This document shows, piece after piece, positions 44,142 to 52,773 of a DNA stretch of 63,813 nucleotides. The stretch is from an uncultured Prochlorococcus sp. Lineage in GTDB: Bacteria > Cyanobacteriota > Cyanobacteriia > PCC-6307 > Cyanobiaceae. Positions within the stretch are counted from its first letter, which is position 1, and the number at the start of each line of letters is the position of its first letter. The notes under the pieces are model-generated. The model searched no databases, was not told where the DNA came from, and saw nothing but the letters and a program-made list of their open reading frames with translations. Both the position numbers and the translations under genes were made by a program. Location: positions 1 through 63,813 of the forward strand of contig CACAQQ010000002.1 in the NCBI GenBank assembly GCA_902534675.1. Reading direction: 5' to 3'.

Positions 44142-44231
44142 AGTAAACTTTTACTGATTCTTTTCGCTAAATTTTATCGACATTAACATTTAGGATATGA
44201 ATGGTTAGATTTATCAAAATAGGAAACAATT

Positions 44232-44525
44232 ATGTTTGTAAGTATTGATTTATGTTTAGTCCCTATTGGAGTTGGAACTTCCCTATCTCCTTATATAAAG
44301 GAGTGTATTGAAGTTATCAAAAATGAAGGTCTTAACTATGAATTAGGAGCGAATGGAACTGCAATAGAGGGAGATTGGGATAAAGTATTTAAATGTGTTA
44401 AAAAATGCCATAAAAAAATTCATTCAAAAGGTGCGCCTAGAATTTATACAACAATGAAAGTAAATACTAGAACTGATAAAGAACAAAAATTCTCAGATAA
44501 AGTAAAAAGTGTATTAGATAAATAA
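44232..44525 (+). CDS. MTH1187-family thiamine-binding-like protein
   Basis: DLCLVPIGVGTSLSPYIKECIEVIK...YELGANGTAIEGDWDKVF. Confidence 0.85.
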   Translation: MFVSIDLCLVPIGVGTSLSPYIKECIEVIKNEGLNYELGANGTAIEGDWDKVFKCVKKCHKKIHSKGAPRIYTTMKVNTRTDKEQKFSDKVKSVLDK

Positions 44526-44653
44526 TGGAAAAAGAGCGAAATTACGATAATGATGGATTAGACCCATCCGAAGAGTATTTTAAAAAGAAGGAAAAAGGTA
44601 ATGATGATGATACCTATTTTCCTCAAGAAGAATCACAACCACCACATTATTAA
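44525..44653 (+). CDS. Small acidic hypothetical protein (42 aa), not in ORF track
   Basis: MEKERNYDNDGLDPSEEYFKKKEKGNDDDTYFPQEESQPPHY; TAATG overlap with upstream stop; followed by terminator. Confidence 0.6.
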   Translation: MEKERNYDNDGLDPSEEYFKKKEKGNDDDTYFPQEESQPPHY

Positions 44654-44687
44654 ACACTTGGATATTTTTTGATATTCAATTTACATT

Positions 44688-44715
44688 AGAGGGTATAACA
44701 ACTACCCTCTTTTTT
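44688..44715 (+). terminator. Intrinsic terminator
   Basis: AGAGGGTA-taacaac-TACCCTCT-TTTTT. Confidence 0.8.
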
Positions 44716-44904
44716 AATGTCCATTAATACATTTCTTTTGCTGTTATTGGTGATTGCAAATTACATAAACTTATTTTTAAATATAAAAAAAAGAAAAACA
44801 TGATTGAAAGGGTTATGTTTTGGGATATCATCAAGAATTTTCATAAAAACTAAACTATCACTTTAATATGAATCAATGAGAAGAAAAATTATCCTTGATA
44901 TTTA

Positions 44905-45222
44905 ATGTTGCGACTTTTTCCACTGCCGATTTTTATTGGCATTTATTTATTCTCTTACTGGAGATGTAGAAAAAATATTGCTGATAGTGATAAGCAACTA
45001 AAACCATGTATTGATTGGGCATATGTAAAAAATTTACCTCTCCCACCAAAACCTTCATTTATCGAGTTTTATATTGTTTATGTTTCTTCTTTTTTTAAAT
45101 ATCCCTTTGGGGTAATTATTCAACAACTACCTTTCTCAAAGAAAGTAAGATACTACGAAAGAGAAATGAAATTAATATTTGATAAATGGAATTTAGAAAA
45201 AATTAAAAAAATAACTAACTAA
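44905..45222 (+). CDS. Hypothetical membrane-associated protein
   Basis: 105-aa ORF with N-terminal hydrophobic segment. Confidence 0.6.
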   Translation: MLRLFPLPIFIGIYLFSYWRCRKNIADSDKQLKPCIDWAYVKNLPLPPKPSFIEFYIVYVSSFFKYPFGVIIQQLPFSKKVRYYEREMKLIFDKWNLEKIKKITN

Positions 45223-45284
45223 TTTATTAAAGTTATCACTCAGATATTGATTTAATTTAGACTTGTTTCAGAAAGCATTTTTTG

Positions 45285-45350
45285 TTTTCTTACAGTTTTC
45301 TTACATTTTTCTTACAGTTTTCTTACAGTTTTCTTACATTTTGCTTACGG
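45285..45350. repeat. Six tandem 11-bp units, TTTTCTTACAG/T
   Basis: Units begin at 45285, 45296, 45307, 45318, 45329, 45340 (last degenerate: TTTGCTTACGG). Confidence 0.95.
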
Positions 45351-45572
45351 TTGCAAATTAGAAATTTAGTAATAACTAAATTTTTAATTTCTACTTACAC
45401 TTTGCTTATTATTGTATTGACTTAAAAAAAGTCAGTTATTGCAGTCAATTATTAGTGATTATCTTTGTATAGAAATGCATAGAGATTATATGACTTAGTT
45501 AAGATCAATTGCAAGGTAGGGGATTTTAGCACTTTTAACAATTCATAAACCGGTAATAAATCAGTGAATTAA

Positions 45573-47105
45573 TTATTGGAGTTTATAAACTACTAAATCT
45601 TTTGATTTAAGATCTCCAAGTGCTATTTTTTCAAGTCTTTCTAATCTTGCTAAGAGTTCAAATTTTTCATTTTCAAATTTTGTAATTTTTTTATTTAGAT
45701 TTTTATTTTCGCTTTTTAGGTCAGTTATTTCATTAGTAAGTTTTTGTTTATCTTTCATACTTATTTCAACTGGTTTATTCAATTCACCCAATTTAAAGAC
45801 AAATCCCGCTTTAATAACCCTATTGCCTAAAGAGTCTGCTCCATAAGATTTAGAACCACCAAATACATATGATCCTCCTGCATTAATATCTACTCTTTCG
45901 CTTACTTTCGATGCACATCCAAAACCTAATGCATATCTACTGCTATACGCACCTGTGCCAACACCACAACTTAATTTAGATTCTTTTGATGTTTGTGGTA
46001 AGGCAGATAATGCTGCTGTAAGTGCTGTTGAACCTGCAACTCCTTCCCCAAGATTTTTAATATTAGAAGAATTGGTTTTAATATTAGAAGAATTGGTTGA
46101 AATATTGGAGGTATTAGTGGAAATATTAGAAGCATTGTCATCAATTTGTCCTTGGACACTTGTACCATTTATCAAAAGGTCTGAGCCGTAGATATTAAGT
46201 GGAATTTTTGTATTATTATCATCCTCTGCCCATAAGTGGTGGACTTTTCTCCCGTCACTTAATGTTGAGTGATCTTCGGGCGTGATTAATGAGTTTTTAC
46301 CGATATGAATATTACCGTCTGCTTGCTTGGTAATCATTGGATTACCATCTATACTCAGTCCTTGAGAAGTAATGTCAATATCATTTCCATCCGCTCCAAT
46401 CTGGATGGATCCATCAGAATTTTTAGTAAAAATGGCTTCACCATTTATATTCAATCCGTCTGCTACTACATCAACATCATTCCCATCGGCACCAATTTGA
46501 ACTGAACCATCACTATTATTTTTTACTAAAGTTGAACTATTAGTTCCGCCTGTGCTTATTCCATCATCATCTATTCTTATAAGTTCTTCTGTACCAGAAC
46601 CACCAAGTGAGATGAATTTAGTATCAGTTGCACCACAAGAAGCACTAGTTGTATTACATTTTTTATCTGCAAGATTTTCCATCTTTACAGGTATATCAAT
46701 AAACATTGGACTTCCAGAACCAGGCAGATTAGTGATATTTGTAAATCCTTCGAATGCATTCGTCTCCATATCAAATACCCTTATTCTCCTCTGTTCAATT
46801 CCATTTCTTGGTGGTTCTAAAAAATATATTTTTCCAGTTTGCTGATTAACAGTATAGTCAGTTGCACTAAATGAATTTTCCACGGAGTCTGGAAAAATAT
46901 TTGATATTATGATGCTTGCCTCTCCATCAGATTTTAGTTTGTAAAGGTGGACTTGTTTGTTACCGTTATTTAAAAGTTCTGAAGAAACGAAATATCCTAA
47001 GTCTGATGTTGCAGTTGAAACTTCTCCAGCCAATGAAGATAAGGGTGTTATTAATAAAGTTGAACTGAATAATGAAGTAAATATTTTTTTGAGTGGTCTT
47101 CTCAT
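45573..47105 (-). CDS. Exported YadA-like (trimeric autotransporter-like) protein B
   Basis: Signal-like N-terminus; repeated SDGSxQIGADGNDxD units; NISTNTSN heptads; anchor-like domain and C-terminal coiled coil shared with 41848-43161. Confidence 0.75.
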   Translation of the reverse strand: MRRPLKKIFTSLFSSTLLITPLSSLAGEVSTATSDLGYFVSSELLNNGNKQVHLYKLKSDGEASIIISNIFPDSVENSFSATDYTVNQQTGKIYFLEPPRNGIEQRRIRVFDMETNAFEGFTNITNLPGSGSPMFIDIPVKMENLADKKCNTTSASCGATDTKFISLGGSGTEELIRIDDDGISTGGTNSSTLVKNNSDGSVQIGADGNDVDVVADGLNINGEAIFTKNSDGSIQIGADGNDIDITSQGLSIDGNPMITKQADGNIHIGKNSLITPEDHSTLSDGRKVHHLWAEDDNNTKIPLNIYGSDLLINGTSVQGQIDDNASNISTNTSNISTNSSNIKTNSSNIKNLGEGVAGSTALTAALSALPQTSKESKLSCGVGTGAYSSRYALGFGCASKVSERVDINAGGSYVFGGSKSYGADSLGNRVIKAGFVFKLGELNKPVEISMKDKQKLTNEITDLKSENKNLNKKITKFENEKFELLARLERLEKIALGDLKSKDLVVYKLQ

Positions 47106-47365
47106 TTCTATAAAAAATAGGGATACTTTACAAATATATAAATTTTATTAATTTAAAACTTTTTTAAAATTAGATTAATTAAATTTTTTTCAATTTCAAT
47201 TTTTTTTGCTCTCAAGTGATAGCCAATTGCCATCCCCCTTATTAATACGAATATTAAACTAGGGTAATAATGTGATTATTATCTAAAAATTAACTTAAGT
47301 GGTAGCATTGGAATAACAGCAAGGTATATATATTATTTGCCCAAGGTGGAAAATAAAAACAAATA

Positions 47366-47608
47366 TTAATTCACTTTAAGTAAATCTATTGGTAGATATT
47401 CATTTATATAAAGAAACAGTATTGTTAAAGTTCCAATTACAGAACCTATAAAACCTCCAAAAAAATTAACTAATAATCCAGATTGTCTAGTTATTGTTTT
47501 TTCGTTTTTGTCTTCTTCAAAATTAGGAGAATCAACTACTTTTAAGCGCTGATTGGTTGTGGGTTGTTTAAGTTGTTGGTGTCGGATGAGGGCTTCGAAA
47601 TCAGGCAT
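47366..47608 (-). CDS. Small single-TM protein downstream of and overlapping ParA-like gene
   Basis: MPDFEALIRHQQLKQPTTNQRLKVVDSPNF...GGFIGSVIGTLTILFLYI; internal Met chosen. Confidence 0.6.
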   Translation of the reverse strand: MPDFEALIRHQQLKQPTTNQRLKVVDSPNFEEDKNEKTITRQSGLLVNFFGGFIGSVIGTLTILFLYINEYLPIDLLKVN

Positions 47609-48213
47609 GGAATTTGTGAGGCAATTGAACAATAAGCAGACCAGCCCGTCATTCGACGAGGATCTGATCTACCTAAATCGTCTACAGCTTCAAATACAGC
47701 ATTACCAGAGGCTTCTGCTTTATCAAATGCTGAAAGTAAGGGTATAAATGTATCAAAAACATATAAACCAAAATTTTCTAAAGCTGCTTTGGCTTGTTGC
47801 GCTGCTTTTTGCTGTCTAAAATCAACTTTTACTATTACTACTGCATGGTTAACTTTTAAGTTACTTAATAAATTAGCTAGTTCAACAGTTAATTCCACTG
47901 ATCTTGCTTTTGCAGTTGTGGGCAAGATAACTAAATCTGAACCATAAGCTAAGTGTTTAAGTTCTTCTTGATCACTACTAGCCTGGCCATCAGTTATTAC
48001 AATTTCTGATGATCTTGATGCTTTAGCAGCTGCACTGACCGGGAAAACTGGAAATGGAAGATTGCCTCTTGATGCGTATGCTAATGCAGATCTATTCTTG
48101 TCTGCATCTACTATGCAAACTTTTTTACCTTCAGAATGCCAAACACTAGCAAGGTGAATACTTGTGCAGGTCTTGGCTACACCCCCTTTTTGTCCGCAAA
48201 CGGTAATGAACAA
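47542..48213 (-). CDS. ParA-family ATPase
   Basis: CGQKGGVAKTCTSIHLA deviant Walker A, VDADKNRSA. Confidence 0.9.
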   Translation of the reverse strand: MFITVCGQKGGVAKTCTSIHLASVWHSEGKKVCIVDADKNRSALAYASRGNLPFPVFPVSAAAKASRSSEIVITDGQASSDQEELKHLAYGSDLVILPTTAKARSVELTVELANLLSNLKVNHAVVIVKVDFRQQKAAQQAKAALENFGLYVFDTFIPLLSAFDKAEASGNAVFEAVDDLGRSDPRRMTGWSAYCSIASQIPCLISKPSSDTNNLNNPQPISA

Positions 48214-48363
48214 TTTTTTATTTTTATTTCTCTTACTTTGGAGAATAATTTCTTAATGTCAAGAGGGATTGATTGTTAATGCTTTAAAACTTATTTTTTG
48301 AAATATTTTAAAGAGTTTAATATTTTTAGATAACCTTATAAAGTTCCTTGTTTAAATAGGCTA

Positions 48364-49326
48364 GTGAAGAAAAGAATTGGATTAGGTACTTGGTCTTGGG
48401 GGAATAAGCTTTTTTGGAATTACCAATCTTCAAATGACGATGATTTACGTGATACATACAACGAAGCTTTACGAAGAGGCTTTGATCTAATTGATACTGC
48501 AGATTCTTACGGTACTGGGAATCTTCAGGGTAGAAGTGAATTATTGATCGGCAAATTTTTACTAAATACTTCTTTAGCAAAGAAAAAAAGAATTCAAGTA
48601 GCAACCAAACTTGCACCTTATCCCTGGAGAATAGGTAATAGAGGTTTTAATAAACCTTTTTTGAAAAGTTTAGAAAGACTTAATAACAAATTAGATATAG
48701 TGCAATTACATTGGTCAACTGCAAAATATAATCCTTGGCAGGAATTAGGGCTTTTGAATAATCTTTGCGATTTAAAAGATCAAGGCTTTGATTTTCAAAT
48801 TGGCTTATCAAATGTAGGGCCTAAAAGATTGACGAAATTAATTAATTTCTTGGCAAAAAGAGATAAGCGCCTAAAAAGTGTTCAGATACAGTTTTCTTTG
48901 CTTGCTCCCGATTTAGGAAAACAATATCAGGTAAAAAAAATTTGCCAAGAAAATAATATTGATTGCTTTGCTTATAGTCCTTTGTCCTTTGGAATACTTT
49001 GTATTGATCCAGATAAAGAAGATAATAAAGAAAAAAGTTTTATTCGTAATGCTTTATTTGAAAACTATAAAAAATCAACATATGAATTGCGGAGGTGTTT
49101 AAAAAGAATTGCGAATAAAAGATCAGTTTCCCAAGCTCAAGTAGCAATTAATTGGTGTTGTTATCAAGGAACTATTCCACTAGTTGGAATGCGAAAAAAA
49201 TCTCAAGTTATAGATATATCGAATGTATTCAAATGGAATTTAAATAAAAATGAATTTAAAGTACTTCAGGAAGCTTCAAAAAATTGTTTAAAAAAAATGC
49301 CGAAAAATCCTTTTTCGAGTATTTAA
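48364..49326 (+). CDS. Aldo/keto reductase
   Basis: GLGTWSWGNKLFW, DLIDTADSYGTG, VAINWCCYQGTIPLVGMRK. Confidence 0.93.
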   Translation: MKKRIGLGTWSWGNKLFWNYQSSNDDDLRDTYNEALRRGFDLIDTADSYGTGNLQGRSELLIGKFLLNTSLAKKKRIQVATKLAPYPWRIGNRGFNKPFLKSLERLNNKLDIVQLHWSTAKYNPWQELGLLNNLCDLKDQGFDFQIGLSNVGPKRLTKLINFLAKRDKRLKSVQIQFSLLAPDLGKQYQVKKICQENNIDCFAYSPLSFGILCIDPDKEDNKEKSFIRNALFENYKKSTYELRRCLKRIANKRSVSQAQVAINWCCYQGTIPLVGMRKKSQVIDISNVFKWNLNKNEFKVLQEASKNCLKKMPKNPFSSI

Positions 49327-49334
49327 TAGAATTT

Positions 49335-49472
49335 TTAGGTAGATATATTTTTATTTTTTTTTATTTCAAAATCATTATTCCATAGTTCAGAAGGAAATTT
49401 TTTACCAGTGAATCTAATAACTTTAGGTTTAAGATTTATTATCAAGTCATTAAGTTTTTTATTCGGTTCCAT
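49335..49472 (-). CDS. Small hypothetical protein (45 aa), not in ORF track
   Basis: MEPNKKLNDLIINLKPKVIRFTGKKFPSELWNNDFEIKKNKNIST. Confidence 0.45.
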   Translation of the reverse strand: MEPNKKLNDLIINLKPKVIRFTGKKFPSELWNNDFEIKKNKNIST

Positions 49473-49629
49473 TTTACAAGATTGGAGTTTTTAATAAGAT
49501 AAGTTAATTTAAAATTTATCTTCTCAGTATTTATACTTATAAAATTAAAAAAATTCTTTTTCATACAAGCACTTGCAGCAATATTTACACAGTAATAAAT
49601 TATCTATTACAAATTCTTAGTTATTTTTA

Positions 49630-49925
49630 AAGTGGAGTCCTTCCAGACTCCGCGTATCATTTGGTTGATAAGGCTGATATAACCCCATCTCCTTTAAGAT
49701 CAAGCAGCAACTGGTGCTGTTTGACGGGAGAAACTAACGATTTTGTTAGCGTTTGTGTTTTTGCTCTAACCGAGCCGGCTTCAGTCACCTTCCTTATGCC
49801 CCGTCGAAACCATTACAACCCCAAATAGTGGAGTTGAGCGGAATCGAACCGCTGTCCGAAACATCGGTTGAGATCACCTAGTCCAATTGGACATTTATAT
49901 TCTGACAGGCAAAATGAGTATTGAA
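49630..49925 (-). ncRNA. ssrA: Permuted two-piece tmRNA (ends approximate)
   Basis: Minus strand: acceptor piece ...GCGGTTCGATTCCGCTCAACTCCAC precedes GGGGTTGTAATGGTTTCGACGGGG; tag ORF ANKIVSFSRQTAPVAA-stop at 49750-49700. Confidence 0.93.
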
Positions 49926-49952
49926 TAGTTTTTTTATTAAGTTTTATCGTAT

Positions 49953-51077
49953 ATGAATGTAGTTGCATCAGCTCCAGAGGGACTAGAGAAATCATTAGCT
50001 GAGGAAATTTCAAATTTAGGTGGTTTTAATATTAATACTTATAAAAGATTTATTAATTTTGAATGTGATTTTGAAACTTTTTATAGAGTTCATTTCTATT
50101 CCAGATTAGCCTTTCGTTTTTATAGAGAAATTGCAAGTTTTAATTGCTATGACAAACAATCTTTATATGAGGGCGTTAGAGATTCATTTGATTGGTTAAA
50201 TTGGTTGCACTTTGAAAAAACGTTTAATGTTCAAGTAACTGGGAGAACATCTTCTTTAAGTCATACACATTTCACTGCTCTTGAAGTGAAAAATTCTATA
50301 ACTGATTTGCAACAGGCAGTTTGGAATAAAAGATCAAATATTTCTTTAGATAATCCTGATTTTATAATTCATCTTCATTTAAATAATAATAAAGCAATTA
50401 TCAGTCTTCAAAGTAGTTTGGAAAGCTTGCACAAACGAGGCTATAGACCGGCAGTTGGAAATGCTCCATTAAAAGAAAATTTAGCTTCTGGATTGATAAA
50501 TATGACTCAATGGAACGGCAAAGTTCCATTAATTGATTTTATGTGCGGCTCAGGAACTTTTTTAATTGAGGCAGTAAACCAATTTCTAAAAGTTCCCATA
50601 AATATTGATCAAGTATATCTTTTTGAGAATTGGTTAGACTTTAGGAAAGATATTTACCTTAATGAGAAAAATAAGGCAAAAAATAAAGTTATAAATTATG
50701 AAAAATTACCAAAAATAATAGGCTGTGAAATTAATAAAAAGGTTTTTGAGCAGGCTAATGTAAACATATCATTGGCTGGACTTGAAAATTATATTGAACT
50801 TATAAATAATGATTTTTTAGCACTCCAATTAAAATGTATACCTGGGATCATTTTATGTAATCCTCCATACGGCAAAAAATTAGGCGATGAAAATGAATTG
50901 ATTAGTTTATATGAACAAATGGGAGGATTCCTAAAGAATAATTTTTCAGGTTGGGAATTTTGGCTGCTAAGTGGAAATCCAAAACTAACAAAATATTTGA
51001 AAATGAAATCTTCATTGAAAATTCCCGTCAGTAATGGTGGGATAGATTGTAGATGGATAAAGTATTTAATAAGGTAA
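49953..51077 (+). CDS. THUMP-domain RNA N2-guanosine methyltransferase (RlmL/Trm14-like)
   Basis: LHKRGYRPAVGNAPLKENLASGLI, DFMCGSGTFLIEA, LCNPPYGKKL. Confidence 0.93.
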   Translation: MNVVASAPEGLEKSLAEEISNLGGFNINTYKRFINFECDFETFYRVHFYSRLAFRFYREIASFNCYDKQSLYEGVRDSFDWLNWLHFEKTFNVQVTGRTSSLSHTHFTALEVKNSITDLQQAVWNKRSNISLDNPDFIIHLHLNNNKAIISLQSSLESLHKRGYRPAVGNAPLKENLASGLINMTQWNGKVPLIDFMCGSGTFLIEAVNQFLKVPINIDQVYLFENWLDFRKDIYLNEKNKAKNKVINYEKLPKIIGCEINKKVFEQANVNISLAGLENYIELINNDFLALQLKCIPGIILCNPPYGKKLGDENELISLYEQMGGFLKNNFSGWEFWLLSGNPKLTKYLKMKSSLKIPVSNGGIDCRWIKYLIR

Positions 51078-51078
51078 T

Positions 51079-51480
51079 TTATTTTTTGCCTAAAACTGCT
51101 TTTGTTGTCTTGCCTAAACCCTCTAATGTTTGTGGAAGATAAGGTCCTTTGGCTAATTTCCCCCCAAGCTTTAAACTTAAGCCTGCAAGAAATAAATCGA
51201 TAAATATTATGAGTAATAAATTATATTCAATATTCCAGTTATTATATTTTGTGAGAAAAAGATAAAAAATAATATGGATGCAAATTAGTACTAATAATAA
51301 TAATGTGCTGCCAATTGCCAAAAATATTCCACCACTAATTATTCTTCTTTTTTCTCTATCAACTTCTTGAAGAGCTATTCTTACATGCAAATCCATCACT
51401 GAACTTGCGATCGCTGAAATTCTGGAGGCGGTATTCGCAAAGTTTTTATTTTTCGGTTTTTCCATATTATTTTCTGCCAC
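51079..51480 (-). CDS. Phage-holin-superfamily-like membrane protein
   Basis: Two predicted TM segments after an amphipathic N-terminus. Confidence 0.6.
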   Translation of the reverse strand: MAENNMEKPKNKNFANTASRISAIASSVMDLHVRIALQEVDREKRRIISGGIFLAIGSTLLLLVLICIHIIFYLFLTKYNNWNIEYNLLLIIFIDLFLAGLSLKLGGKLAKGPYLPQTLEGLGKTTKAVLGKK

Positions 51481-51928
51481 TGTTTAGGAGAGTTCCTATT
51501 AGTAAACCAATACCAGCAGCAATAGCAATAGATAATAGTGGTTTTTTTCTAATTGGGCTTTCTATTTTTGGTCTAAGAGTATTGTTAAGTTCTTCTAATA
51601 ACTCTTCTAATTGATTTTCAATAGGTTCAATTTTTTCTGATATCTCCCAATTGTTTTCCTTTATTGAATCAATGATTTCAAAAAGTTGACGTTTTGTTCC
51701 AATTGCAGAGGTTCCACTATGGCTAGCTATTACTTCAACTAATTCATCAATACTCCCCTTAGTTGCTTCAAGGGTTTGTTGTGCAATGGCAGGCCATTTT
51801 TCTTTTATTAAAGGGATTAAACTATCAATTTTCTCAAGTAACCATTTTTCCGAGATAACTTCTTGTTCAGGAAGTTTAGAGTTACCTTCTTTTTCTTCTA
51901 CTTCTTTGGGAGGATTGTAAGTCTCCAT
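51467..51928 (-). CDS. DUF883/ElaB-like protein with C-terminal TM
   Basis: Helical region then RKKPLLSIAIAAGIGLLIGTLL. Confidence 0.6.
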   Translation of the reverse strand: METYNPPKEVEEKEGNSKLPEQEVISEKWLLEKIDSLIPLIKEKWPAIAQQTLEATKGSIDELVEVIASHSGTSAIGTKRQLFEIIDSIKENNWEISEKIEPIENQLEELLEELNNTLRPKIESPIRKKPLLSIAIAAGIGLLIGTLLNSGRK

Positions 51929-52114
51929 TATTTATACTTATTTATTTAAGATTAGACCCTATTATCTTAATTTGAAACCCTTATCTAAAGAATTGTGCGA
52001 TTTATAAAAATTAAAACATATAAAAGTTTATTTACATTTCATTTATCTACGCTTTTCTGCAAGAAGGTTTTGTTAAGCTATTACTGAATTTATTAAAAGA
52101 GTTTAAATTTCATC

Positions 52115-52252
52115 ATGGATATTACATTTGCATCATTAATTTTTGCATCTCGCACAATTCCTACAGATTTTGGATTAGTAGCTGCAGCTATTGCTGGAGC
52201 TGGAAGTTTGCTATTCATTGCTTTAAGATTTGTTCCTGATGCTAGTAATTAA
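52115..52252 (+). CDS. Small single-TM protein (45 aa), not in ORF track
   Basis: MDITFASLIFASRTIPTDFGLVAAAIAGAGSLLFIALRFVPDASN. Confidence 0.75.
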   Translation: MDITFASLIFASRTIPTDFGLVAAAIAGAGSLLFIALRFVPDASN

Positions 52253-52334
52253 AAAATAGGAAACATCTTTAAAAAATATATCTTTATCTCAACTTTGTTT
52301 TGAAAATAGATCCAATTTATTTATCAACTAGATA

Positions 52335-52697
52335 ATGAATAAATGGGTTTTGCTTGAACATAAAGTTTATTCTTCTAACTCTTTTGATATTCATTTTGAT
52401 TTTCTTGTTGAAAATGGAATAGATTGCTTAACTTGGAAATTTTTAAAACTACCTATATTAAATCAAGCTTCTATAGAAATTTATAAGCAGCCAAATCATA
52501 GAATTATATGGTTATCACGGATTGAACATGAACTTTCTGATAGTAGAGGTTTTGTAAAAAGAATTGATCATGGAATATTTAAAAACGTTTCTGATAAATT
52601 GGACTCTGAATATTATCGATTCATTTTGGATGGTCAACTTCTTAATGGTTTGTTCGAAATTTCGCCTAATTCTTGTAGATTGAGCAAAAATTATTAA
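52335..52697 (+). CDS. Conserved-looking hypothetical protein
   Basis: 120-aa ORF. Confidence 0.7.
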   Translation: MNKWVLLEHKVYSSNSFDIHFDFLVENGIDCLTWKFLKLPILNQASIEIYKQPNHRIIWLSRIEHELSDSRGFVKRIDHGIFKNVSDKLDSEYYRFILDGQLLNGLFEISPNSCRLSKNY

Positions 52698-52773
52698 TAT
52701 TCATTTATAAATAAACGTAATATTTCTATTGAGAATTTTTGCAAATTAGTTATTCTTATTTAGTTATTGAGAC

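Noticed and set aside
43998-44186. 62-aa ORF over the small RNA candidate
   Set aside because: Cys/Arg/Ser-rich translation with no family resemblance; hairpins and terminator explain the sequence better.
45285-45350. CRISPR array
   Set aside because: Repeat units are 11 bp with no spacers; no cas genes nearby.
45955-46845. Several ORFs opposite the second YadA-like gene (45955-46191, 46305-46505, 46552-46845)
   Set aside because: Antisense images of its heptad and unit repeats.
49813-50013. 66-aa minus-strand ORF
   Set aside because: Overlaps the tmRNA acceptor piece.
51079-51928. Prophage remnant suggested by the holin-like protein
   Set aside because: Holin-superfamily-like and DUF883-like pairs are common in non-phage contexts; no other phage genes adjacent.
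52115-52252. Apparent frameshift in the 45-aa ORF
   Set aside because: Arose from miscounting a line break; re-reading shows ATTAATTTTTGCATCT with five Ts and an intact 138-nt ORF.
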